Below are positions 33,007 to 41,479 of a DNA stretch of 41,479 nucleotides, in pieces. The stretch lies in NCBI GenBank assembly GCA_003599195.1, contig QZIZ01000102.1, positions 1 to 41,479 of the forward strand, in the 5' to 3' direction. This stretch comes from Deltaproteobacteria bacterium (GTDB lineage: Bacteria; Desulfobacterota; Desulfobaccia; Desulfobaccales; 0-14-0-80-60-11). Positions within the stretch are counted from its first letter, which is position 1, and each line of letters starts with the position of its first letter. The notes under the pieces were generated by a model, which was not told the origin of the DNA, ran no database searches, and was given only the letters and a program-made list of their open reading frames with translations. Made by a program: the position numbers and the translations under genes.

Positions 33007-34506
33007 TCAACCCTCCAGGAGGGTATTAATGATGGCTGGTATTGAACCCGTGGGTGAGGCCGAAGCGAGGAAAACGTTCATCTGGTTCTTTTCCGTATTA
33101 AGCGGGGTAACGCCGGAGTATCCCGCTTCGAAATCCATAAAGGGATAGACTCCAACCCAGGTGTTCTTGGCCGCCTTCTGATTGACCACGGAGGCGCTGC
33201 GAAATATTCCCCCCCTGGCCAATGAAGAATCATTCGGAGCATCCGGGACAACCGGCCGCAGTACGTATTCCGATGCATACCAATCCACTGCAAATGGGTC
33301 CCGGCTGGATAGAATCACATTCCGGCGCACGGCAGAGCCACTGGCGTAATTATTGTCAATAGCAACCCAGACCGCATCCACCAGGTTCAAATCGGGGAGC
33401 CGCACCAGAGAGATATGACGGCCGATCAACCCATAGACATTATCTGGATCGCCCATTCCCCAAAAAAAGGTGTGCATCGCCTCCCACGATTCAAACCGGC
33501 TGCCATCGTACCCCATCACTGTTTGAAAACCGATATAGTTTTTCCAGGCTGCGGTGGTTCCAGCCATGCCGTGTTTTTTGAGCACGGGCATGTTTATAAA
33601 GACCAATCGGCCGGGTTGATAGGAAGCCCCATCCCAAAGCCCGTGGCGCATGCTGACGTAGCGTCCTCCGGCTGTCCGGAATTTCGGATAAGAATAACCG
33701 TTTGTGGGTTTGACCCCGGGAGTATTATCGTGCAGCAGCACGTACCCATCGGCCATGTTGCCGTTGGCATACTCACTACTAGCCGGCCCTGAACCGAAGT
33801 TGCCGCCCGGGAGAAGGTGGTCGTTGAGACCGGTCCAGTCCTGCACGGAAACCGGCCGCCCCATGCCCTGGAAGACCGCGATCACGTTGGCCAGACTTTG
33901 AGTCTGATCCTGGGCGTTGGCCGGGGTTCTGGTCGGGAAGTCAGGCATGCCGATGTCCTGGACGTTTTCGGCCACCACTACCTCTCCGACAAACCCATCC
34001 GGATGGTTGAGAATGCGCCAGATCAGCCCTTTGAGCAAGTCGGTGTTGGTACCCAAGCGGCCGGCGCCTGAATCATAACCTTCCCCCACCCACTGACCGT
34101 TGATTTTGATGACCACCAGGCTGTCCCGGGCCACCAGACCCTGGGGTGAGACGGTGGTCCGGAAAAAAGGCTGGCCTTGTTTGCCCATCAGAGAGATCAG
34201 AGCATCGATTCCGGCATCACGCAGGACTTGGTCGGATGGTCCAGGAGGAAGGGCGCCGCCTGCAAGGCTAAAGCTTGGAGCGGGGATATCTTTGACTACA
34301 AATACGTCCGACTTTGCTGTGGCGCTGGTCCAAAAGGGCAAGTCAAACGTGCTGCTCCAAGCCTTGCCTGGTGTTATCCCGGTGGCGCCGGCCAGAACAG
34401 AAGCGGCCACCAGCTTGGAGGCCGTGGACACGAATTCACGGCGAGTTAAGGAACTGTGGCGCCGTGACGACTTCGGACAACCCGGTTTGCGTCTCTTTTC
34501 GTCCAT
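33007..34506 (-). CDS. Tat-exported DUF362 family protein
   Basis: A 499-residue protein with a twin-arginine signal (SLTRREFVSTASKLVAASVLAGATG, about 19-45), so it is exported folded and probably carries a cofactor or metal. The body fits the DUF362 family: SLVVIKINGQWV, LIWRILNHPDGFVGEVVVAENV, RLVFINMPVLKKHGMAGTTAAWKNYIGF, and a late NVILSSRDPFAVDWYASEYVL. Other DUF362 proteins carry ferredoxin-type clusters, but no CxxCxxC motif is seen here. ATG 34506 follows GAAGGA. It is flanked by ruvB and by a duplicated ruvB fragment, which suggests the gene arrived here by insertion. Confidence 0.82.
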   Translation of the reverse strand: MDEKRRKPGCPKSSRRHSSLTRREFVSTASKLVAASVLAGATGITPGKAWSSTFDLPFWTSATAKSDVFVVKDIPAPSFSLAGGALPPGPSDQVLRDAGIDALISLMGKQGQPFFRTTVSPQGLVARDSLVVIKINGQWVGEGYDSGAGRLGTNTDLLKGLIWRILNHPDGFVGEVVVAENVQDIGMPDFPTRTPANAQDQTQSLANVIAVFQGMGRPVSVQDWTGLNDHLLPGGNFGSGPASSEYANGNMADGYVLLHDNTPGVKPTNGYSYPKFRTAGGRYVSMRHGLWDGASYQPGRLVFINMPVLKKHGMAGTTAAWKNYIGFQTVMGYDGSRFESWEAMHTFFWGMGDPDNVYGLIGRHISLVRLPDLNLVDAVWVAIDNNYASGSAVRRNVILSSRDPFAVDWYASEYVLRPVVPDAPNDSSLARGGIFRSASVVNQKAAKNTWVGVYPFMDFEAGYSGVTPLNTEKNQMNVFLASASPTGSIPAIINTLLEG

Positions 34507-34669
34507 GGCATATCCTTCTCCAAACGCCTTGCGATCCGTGTGAACTCAGAGACTGTTAGGGGTGCTATCTTAAAGCATTACTGGTCCAAAAGCAATGATA
34601 TGAACAAAATATCCTCGCCTTACAGGTCTCGATAAAGAAGGATTATCCCCTCGTTGATAAAATTTCTAA

Positions 34670-35695
34670 TCAAAATAAACTGGGATATGCTCCTTTCCGG
34701 TAGTTCTTTTGGAAATACTCCACCGCCCTGGCCGTAGCCACCCGCCCCCTCGGGGTGCGCTGCAAAAAGCCGCATTGGATAAGGTAGGGTTCGTAGACGT
34801 CTTCCAGGGTGTCCTGTTCTTCGCAGAGGGCCGCGGCCAGGGTGCCCAGGCCCACGGGGCCGCCGTTGTATTTCTCCAGGATGGTGAGCAGAATCTGGCG
34901 GTCCATGCGGTCGAAACCGAGTTGGTCCACCTCGAGAAGCGTCAGGGCAGCGTCCGCGGTTTCTTTGGTGACCCGGCCGTCGCCCTTGACCTGGGCGTAG
35001 TCCCGCACCCGTTTCAGCAAGCGGTTGGCGATGCGGGGCGTGCCCCGGGAGCGGGTGGCGATCTCCCAGGCCCCGTCTGCGTCCACCTCCACTCCCAGGA
35101 CTTTAGCGGCCCGGCGGGTGATCTGGGCCAGGTCTTCCGCCGCGTAAAAATCGAGGCGCAGCATCAGGCCGAAGCGGTCGCGCAGCGCGGGGGTTAAGAG
35201 TCCCGCCCTGGTGGTGGCGCCCACCAGGGTGAAGCGGGGTAGTTCCAGTTTCAGGGACCGCGCCCCCGGACCCTGGCCGATGATCAAATCCAGGCGGAAG
35301 TCTTCCATGGCGGGATAAAGGATTTCCTCCACCACTGTGGGCAGGCGGTGGACTTCGTCGATGAAGAGCACGTCTTTGGGCTGGAGGTTGGTCAAGAGCG
35401 CGGCCAGGTCCCCGGCCCGCTCCACCACCGGCCCGGAGGTGGTCTTGATGCCTGCGTCCATCTCCTGGGCGATGATGTGGGCTAAAGTGGTCTTTCCCAA
35501 CCCCGGGGGGCCGTGCACCAGGATGTGGTCCACCGCCTCGCCCCGGGCCTTAGCCGCGGACATGGCGATCTCCAGGTTGCGGCGCACTTCCGTTTGGCCG
35601 ATGAACTCCAAAAGGGACCGGGGCCTGAGGCCCACTTCCAGGCCTAAGTCCTCCACCTGCCGCCGGGGATTGACTATGCGCTCTTCTTCAGCCAT
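34670..35695 (-). CDS. ruvB: Holliday junction branch migration DNA helicase RuvB
   Basis: A 341-residue AAA+ motor that with RuvA drives branch migration of recombination intermediates. Walker A is GPPGLGKTT (about 62-70), Walker B DEVHRL, sensor 1 GATTRAG and the arginine finger region PALRDRFG. The C-terminal winged-helix domain ends [13 protein letters not shown]. It stands alone; ruvA and ruvC are not adjacent. A heptamer hairpin lies upstream, between ruvB and the divergent ABC transporter. A piece of its 3' end is duplicated at 32897-32962. The 163-nt gap downstream to the DUF362 start shows no gene. Confidence 0.96.
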   Translation of the reverse strand: MAEEERIVNPRRQVEDLGLEVGLRPRSLLEFIGQTEVRRNLEIAMSAAKARGEAVDHILVHGPPGLGKTTLAHIIAQEMDAGIKTTSGPVVERAGDLAALLTNLQPKDVLFIDEVHRLPTVVEEILYPAMEDFRLDLIIGQGPGARSLKLELPRFTLVGATTRAGLLTPALRDRFGLMLRLDFYAAEDLAQITRRAAKVLGVEVDADGAWEIATRSRGTPRIANRLLKRVRDYAQVKGDGRVTKETADAALTLLEVDQLGFDRMDRQILLTILEKYNGGPVGLGTLAAALCEEQDTLEDVYEPYLIQCGFLQRTPRGRVATARAVEYFQKNYRKGAYPSLF

Positions 35696-35780
35696 TACCG
35701 GCTAATCTACCGCAGCCCAAGCAGATTTGCAAGCCGACACTCTTGGCCGGGGGGTTCCGATTTGTTAGACTGTTCGGGAA

Positions 35781-35874
35781 ATAATCAGTAATTAGTAACC
35801 AGTGATCAGTAATCCGTGATCAGTGAGTAGAAACCGGTTTTTCACTGATTACTGATGACTGATTACTGATCACC
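35781..35874. repeat. Heptamer hairpin repeat (RRTCAGT family)
   Basis: About five units (AATCAGT, AACCAGT, GATCAGT, AATCCGT) lead to GAAACCGGTTTTTC and then the reverse complement units ACTGATT/ACTGATG to 35874. The stem could reach about 35 bp. It fills most of the divergent gap between ruvB and the ABC transporter, so promoters for both must lie within or beside it. Confidence 0.75.
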
Positions 35875-35885
35875 GGCCATTCACC

Positions 35886-36824
35886 ATGCAAACCGCCATC
35901 ATTGCCCAAGGCATCAGCAAGTCGTTTAAAACCGGCTTCTTCCAGCCCCGGAAACAGGTGCTCCATGATGTGGACCTGGAAGTGGCCTCCGGCGCTATTT
36001 TCGGCATCCTGGGTCCCAACGGCGCGGGGAAGACCACCTTTATTTCCATCCTGGCTACATTGCTCAGGCCTGACGCGGGCCAGGCCCGGGTCCTGGGGCT
36101 GGACGCGGTCAAGGACGCGGGCCTGCTTAGGGAGCGGGTCAACCTGGCGGCCAGCGGCGCGCACTTCCTCTGGTGCCTGACGGTGGAGGAAAACCTGAAG
36201 TTTTACGGACGGCTCTACGGTTTGGGAGGCAAGGCTCTGAGGGCCAAAGTGGAGGAGCTTCTGGACCTGTTCGAACTTCGGCCCCACCGGCGGGTGACCT
36301 TCGAGCGGCTGTCCACCGGCCTCAAACAGCGCCTCGCCCTGGCCAAGGCGTTGATCAACACTCCGGAGCTGCTTTTCCTGGATGAGCCCACCACCGGCCT
36401 GGACCCGGAGATGGCCGGGCACCTCCGGGAGGAAATTCTGCGGCTGAACCGGGAGACCGGCCTGACCATCCTGCTCACTACCCACAATCTCCGGGAGGCG
36501 GAGTTGCTGTGCGGGGAAGTGGCTTTTTTAAAAGAGGGGCATCTCTTGGCCCGGGGCACGATGGCGGACTTGCAGGAACGCCTGGGTTTGGGGGACCATC
36601 TGAGCATCTTCTTCCAAGACGGCGTCCCGGCCCTGGATTACGCCCGGCTGCCCGGGGTATTGGTCCATAAAATCGAGAATAATCGGGTAGACCTCAAGGT
36701 GGACCGGGCGGAAGAGCGCCTGGCCCCCATTCTGGCCGCGGTATCCCGAACGCCGGGGCAAGTCGTCCAGGTGCAGCTCAAGGAAGTGGACCTCACCGAG
36801 ATTTATCATGAAATTACCCACTGA
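35886..36824 (+). CDS. ABC transporter ATP-binding protein (ABC-2 / drug-export type)
   Basis: A 312-residue nucleotide-binding subunit. Walker A is GPNGAGKTT (about 40-48), the Q-loop region reads AASGAHFLWCLTVEEN, the signature is LSTGLKQRLALAKAL (a variant of LSGGQ), Walker B is LLFLDEPTTGLD and the switch His is in LTTHNLREAE. The ~90-residue C-terminal extension with VQVQLKEVDLTEIYHEIT is typical of DrrA/CcmA-like exporters. It overlaps the permease gene by 17 nt, so subunits are coupled. The substrate could be a lipid, polysaccharide or drug; the sequence does not tell. Confidence 0.93.
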   Translation: MQTAIIAQGISKSFKTGFFQPRKQVLHDVDLEVASGAIFGILGPNGAGKTTFISILATLLRPDAGQARVLGLDAVKDAGLLRERVNLAASGAHFLWCLTVEENLKFYGRLYGLGGKALRAKVEELLDLFELRPHRRVTFERLSTGLKQRLALAKALINTPELLFLDEPTTGLDPEMAGHLREEILRLNRETGLTILLTTHNLREAELLCGEVAFLKEGHLLARGTMADLQERLGLGDHLSIFFQDGVPALDYARLPGVLVHKIENNRVDLKVDRAEERLAPILAAVSRTPGQVVQVQLKEVDLTEIYHEITH

Positions 36825-37602
36825 TTTTAATAAAATTTTGGCCTTCGCGGCCCGGAGCGCCCTGGTCAACCGGAGGAACGTCTTCGCCGTCTTCGAGATG
36901 CTCTTCTGGCCCGCGATCGGTATCTTCTCGGTGGGGCTGCTTACCCGGTTTTTGAATCTGGACGCGGAGACCGTGACCTTCATCCTTATCGGCGCGGTGA
37001 GCATGAACACCATCCAGATCGCCCAGTTGGACCTTTCCTACGCCCTCCTTTATTCCGTCTGGGCCAAGAGCCTGAAGCACGAATTCATGGCCCCGGTGCG
37101 GTTGACCCACATCCTGGTGGGCGCAGGCGCGGTGGGCCTGATCCGGGGCATGCTGGTCTTTGCGGTGATGGCCTTTTTCAGCATGTGGCTCTTCAACATG
37201 GACCTAAGCCGGCCCGGGCTCGGAGGGCTGCTCATCTTCCTTATCGGCATGTTTCTCAATGCCGCGGTCATCGGCGCCCTGGTCCTGGCCCTGGTCCTCA
37301 GGTTCGGGCAGCGGGCCGAGGTCGCGGCCTGGGCCTTCTCCTACCTGATGCTCCTGCTATGCGGCCTCTACTATCCGGTGAGCGTCCTGCCGCCCTGGAT
37401 CGGGGAACTGGCCCAGATCATCCCGCTCACCTATTTTCTCGAATATTTCCGCCACTTCTACGGCTTTCCCCTCAACTATCCCCATCCCCTGCTTTACGGT
37501 TTCTCGTTAAGCGTGGTATATTTGTGCGTCTGTTATGCCCTGGTGCATTACACTTTGAAATCGGCGTTGCAGCGGGGGACTTTATTAAGGCTGTCGGAAT
37601 AG
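36808..37602 (+). CDS. ABC-2 type transporter permease
   Basis: A 264-residue membrane protein with about six predicted helices (for example FEMLFWPAIGIFSVGLL, LIRGMLVFAVMAFFSMWLF, LIFLIGMFLNAAVIGALVLALVL, AFSYLMLLLCGLYYPVSVLPPW). The motif LCGLYYPVSVLPPWIGELAQIIPLTYFLEYFR is a family hallmark of ABC-2 permeases (usual form GxYYPxxxLPxxL). Its ATG lies inside the end of the ATPase gene. Together they form an exporter that probably works as a dimer of each subunit. A purine-run hairpin follows the gene. Confidence 0.92.
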   Translation: MKLPTDFNKILAFAARSALVNRRNVFAVFEMLFWPAIGIFSVGLLTRFLNLDAETVTFILIGAVSMNTIQIAQLDLSYALLYSVWAKSLKHEFMAPVRLTHILVGAGAVGLIRGMLVFAVMAFFSMWLFNMDLSRPGLGGLLIFLIGMFLNAAVIGALVLALVLRFGQRAEVAAWAFSYLMLLLCGLYYPVSVLPPWIGELAQIIPLTYFLEYFRHFYGFPLNYPHPLLYGFSLSVVYLCVCYALVHYTLKSALQRGTLLRLSE

Positions 37603-37614
37603 GTCCCGAGGATT

Positions 37615-37710
37615 GGGGGAAAAGGTGAAAAGGGGAAAAGGCGAAAAGGTGAAAGGGTTGCGGCGCTTTTTTCCCCTTTTCCCCTTTTTCCCTTTTTCCC
37701 CCTTCCCCCT
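37615..37710. repeat. Purine/pyrimidine hairpin of GGNGAAAA octamers
   Basis: A run of GGNGAAAA-type octamers (37615-37655) is followed by a short GC-rich loop (GTTGCGGCGC) and a mirrored run of TTTTCCCC units to about 37710. The strands are nearly pure purine then pure pyrimidine, so besides a hairpin a triplex is conceivable. It lies between the ABC permease and murI. Confidence 0.72.
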
Positions 37711-37743
37711 TAATCCCTTACAAGCGATTAATACATTGGGAAA

Positions 37744-38547
37744 ATGATCGGCGTCTTCGATTCCGGTTTCGGCGGGCTGGTGGTCTTGCGGGAGTTTTTA
37801 AAGGTCCTCCCTCAATACGATTATCTCTATCTGGGGGATAACGCCCGCATCCCCTACGGCACCCGCTCGGATAAGGTGGTGGTGCGCTTCACCGCCCAGG
37901 CCGTGGATTTCCTCTTCCGCCAGGGCTGTCAGCTCATCATCCTGGCCTGCCACACCGCCTCGGCCAAGGCCCTGCGCACCATCCAGCAGATTTACCTGCC
38001 GCTCCACTATCCGGAGCGCCGGGTGTTGGGGGTGGTGATTCCCACCGTGGAAGAGGCCCTGGCCCGGAGCCCGGGCAGACGCATCGGCGTCATCGCCACC
38101 GAAGGCACCGTGTCTTCCAGGTCCTTTGAAATAGAATTGAAGAAATTGGACCCCGAAGTGGAAGTAGTGCAGCAGGCCTGCCCCTTGTTGGTACCCCTGA
38201 TCGAATCCGGCGAACAGGAGTGGGAAGGGACCGGGATGATCCTGAAGCGCTACCTGGCGCCTTTGCAAACGGCCCGGCTGGACACCCTGATCCTGGGCTG
38301 CACCCATTACTCCATTTTGATGGATCAAATCCGGGCTTTATTGAACGACAAGGTGGGGCTGATCTGCTCCGGCCAGGTGACCGCGGTCAAACTGGCGGAT
38401 TATCTCCAAAGGCACCCGGAGATGGAAGCCCGCCTCAGCCGTGGAGGCAGCCGGCGCTACCTGACCACCGACCTGACCCCCCGCTTCCAGCAACTGGCCG
38501 GCCTCTTCATGGGTCAGAGCCTGACGACGGAAGTGGTGGAGTTGTGA
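37744..38547 (+). CDS. murI: Glutamate racemase
   Basis: A 267-residue cofactor-independent racemase supplying D-glutamate for peptidoglycan. Motifs are IGVFDSGFGGLVV at the start, LGDNARIPYG, the first catalytic Cys in LACHTASAKAL and the second in LGCTHYSIL, with GVVIPTVEEA between. The first site normally reads ACNT; here His replaces Asn next to the catalytic Cys, an uncommon change. Length is normal. The gene begins at ATG 37744 with a weak GGGAA site and is flanked by repeats, so it seems to be its own unit. Confidence 0.94.
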   Translation: MIGVFDSGFGGLVVLREFLKVLPQYDYLYLGDNARIPYGTRSDKVVVRFTAQAVDFLFRQGCQLIILACHTASAKALRTIQQIYLPLHYPERRVLGVVIPTVEEALARSPGRRIGVIATEGTVSSRSFEIELKKLDPEVEVVQQACPLLVPLIESGEQEWEGTGMILKRYLAPLQTARLDTLILGCTHYSILMDQIRALLNDKVGLICSGQVTAVKLADYLQRHPEMEARLSRGGSRRYLTTDLTPRFQQLAGLFMGQSLTTEVVEL

Positions 38548-38554
38548 GGATAGC

Positions 38555-38712
38555 GGGCAGTGAGCTGTTCAGGGGGCCGGGGTAAGTAAATAAGCCTGCG
38601 ATTTCATGCTTTTCAACCTTAAACCTTCATTGTCTCGAAAATTTCTGTATTTTCCCCGGCCCCTGATCTCCGATCCCTGGCGACTGCTCACTGCTCCCTG
38701 CTCACCGCTCGC
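38555..38712. repeat. Nested hairpin with 71-nt unique loop between murI and pyrG
   Basis: An outer stem from RAGCAGT-type units (GGGCAGTGAGC, 38555-38565, with GCTCACTGC, 38686-38694) surrounds an inner perfect GGGGCCGGGG/CCCCGGCCCC stem (38573-38582 with 38654-38663). The 71-nt AT-richer centre is not repetitive. The whole ends just before the pyrG promoter, so it is outside the pyrG transcript. Confidence 0.65.
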
Positions 38713-38716
38713 TTCC

Positions 38717-40423
<1,707 letters not shown>

Positions 40424-40428
40424 AGAAT

Positions 40429-40520
40429 AGTAATCAGTGATCAGTCATCAGTGATCAGTGGCGTTAAGTCGGTTACTGATCACTGATCACTGATTACTGA
40501 TTACTGATCACTGGTCACCA
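40429..40520. repeat. Heptamer hairpin repeat (RRTCAGT family)
   Basis: Units AATCAGT/GATCAGT/CATCAGT lead to a short loop (GGCGTTAAGTCGG) and then the reverse-complement ACTGATC/ACTGATT units to 40520. The stem may reach about 33 bp. It fills the 105-nt pyrG-kdsA gap. Its unit sequence is the same as at 8219, 12840 and 35781. Confidence 0.78.
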
Positions 40521-40528
40521 TTCACCGC

Positions 40529-41359
40529 ATGGACAACAAATTCCAAATCTCCGACCTCACGATTGGGGACGGCGACCTGGTAATGATCGCCGGTCCTTGC
40601 GTCATTGAGTCCGCTGCGGGAACCCTGGAGATTGCCCGGGCCCTCAAGGAAATAGCGCAACTGCTTTCCCTCCCCCTGATCTTCAAAGCTTCTTACGACA
40701 AAGCCAACCGCACGTCCGTGACCTCCTTCCGGGGGCCGGGTTTGCGGGCGGGCCTGGAGATTCTCGCCCGGGTCAAGGCGGAAACGGGCCTGCCGGTGAT
40801 CTCCGACGTGCACCAGGTCTCCGAGGTGGAGGCTGCGGCGGCGGTCCTGGACGTCTTGCAGATCCCCGCGTTCCTCTGCCGCCAGACGGACCTGGTGATG
40901 GCCGCGGCCAAGACCGGGAAGGCGGTGAATATCAAGAAAGGGCAGGTCCTGGCGCCCTGGGACATGGCCCCGGTGGTGGAGAAGGCGCGTTCTGCCGGCA
41001 ACGAGAAAATCATCCTCACCGAGCGGGGGGCCTCCTTCGGCTACAACAACCTGGTGGTGGATTTCCGGAGCTTGCCCCTGATGCGGGGCCTGGGGTGCCC
41101 GGTGGTTTTGGACGTGACCCACAGCGTGCAGCTTCCGGGAGGGCAGGGGACTTGCTCCGGGGGCCAGCGGGAGTTTATTCCGATTCTCGCCCGGGCCGGG
41201 GTGGCGGTGGGGGTGGACGGGCTGTTCATGGAAGTGCACCCGGACCCGGATCAGGCCAGGTGCGACGGACCCAATTCCCTGCCTTTAAAGGAGGTTTTAC
41301 ACCTGTGGCGGGAGCTTAAGACGCTGCATGTGTTTTTTCAGGAAGAGAAAGAATCATGA
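40529..41359 (+). CDS. kdsA: 3-deoxy-8-phosphooctulonate synthase (KDO-8-P synthase)
   Basis: A 276-residue aldolase-type enzyme joining arabinose 5-phosphate and PEP to KDO 8-phosphate for lipopolysaccharide. Motifs are IAGPCVIES (N-terminal), [51 protein letters not shown] and the C-terminal [19 protein letters not shown]. The Cys in AGPCVIES marks the metal-dependent class (the metal-free E. coli type has Asn). It implies a Gram-negative cell envelope. The stop is TGA 41357, overlapping an ATG whose frame ends after eleven codons. Confidence 0.96.
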   Translation: MDNKFQISDLTIGDGDLVMIAGPCVIESAAGTLEIARALKEIAQLLSLPLIFKASYDKANRTSVTSFRGPGLRAGLEILARVKAETGLPVISDVHQVSEVEAAAAVLDVLQIPAFLCRQTDLVMAAAKTGKAVNIKKGQVLAPWDMAPVVEKARSAGNEKIILTERGASFGYNNLVVDFRSLPLMRGLGCPVVLDVTHSVQLPGGQGTCSGGQREFIPILARAGVAVGVDGLFMEVHPDPDQARCDGPNSLPLKEVLHLWRELKTLHVFFQEEKES

Positions 41360-41479
41360 AAGTCTTGCGTCAACAAGTATTGTCTCTGTAGCGGGAGCTA
41401 ATACCAAGTTCGCTGTCTCAAGCAACAAACCCTGAATGAGCGGCGTGCATCGGCGTGCATCGGCGGTTAATATTTAACC
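41360..41479 (+). other. Window end after kdsA, no gene identified
   Basis: The ATG overlapping the kdsA stop (41356) opens a frame of only eleven codons, [11 protein letters not shown], so an operon partner such as kdsD or kdsC is not intact here. A short direct repeat of CGGCGTGCAT lies at about 41442-41462. No terminator was seen before the window edge. Confidence 0.4.

Overview
The window is about 41.5 kb of GC-rich bacterial chromosome carrying some 34 convincing genes on both strands. It looks like a Gram-negative, probably anaerobic member of the Desulfobacterota (former Deltaproteobacteria; a Desulfobacca-like lineage is my guess). The support is kdsA (lipopolysaccharide), a YedF-type selenium-associated protein, many two-component sensors, a diheme c-type cytochrome, a Tat-exported DUF362 protein and paired SPASM radical SAM enzymes. 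Taxonomy is inference from gene content. No rRNA, tRNA, CRISPR array, transposase or prophage gene was seen.

Layout. 1-2600: tail of an unidentified gene with a terminator, then a NarX/NarL-like sensor-regulator pair. 2.8-8.9 kb: a decayed CDP-alcohol phosphatidyltransferase/HAD phosphatase fusion, a small coiled-coil protein, queD, two tandem SPASM radical SAM paralogues, a K+ channel coupled to a separate cyclic-nucleotide-binding protein, and yedF. 9-18 kb (minus strand): a diheme cytochrome, a qatC-qatB pair related to the Qat anti-phage system but without qatA or qatD, a cobalamin-type radical SAM enzyme, tilS, and a response regulator with its histidine kinase. 18.4-26.3 kb (minus): an SBBP beta-propeller lipid-envelope/secreted protein, a site-2 protease, phosphoglucomutase/phosphomannomutase, ahcY-metK (SAM cycle) and panC-panD behind a promoter and an attenuator-like terminator. 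26.6-41.4 kb: a hybrid sensor kinase, hydantoinase B, a PurD-like ATP-grasp protein, a periplasmic Cache protein, a Tat-exported DUF362 protein, ruvB, an ABC-2 exporter, murI, pyrG and kdsA.

The intergenic DNA is unusual. At least eight gaps contain runs of degenerate heptamers (for example RRTCAGT, RAGCAGT) usually followed by their own reverse complement, so they would fold into long hairpins. Two 134-135 bp copies of a palindromic MITE-like element lie in gaps that split functional pairs (qatB/qatC and kinase/regulator). A 66-bp piece of the ruvB 3' end is duplicated 1.75 kb from the gene.

The strongest candidates for something undescribed are the solitary QatB-QatC pair, the panC leader with a perfect intrinsic terminator abutting the start codon, and the family of heptamer hairpins.
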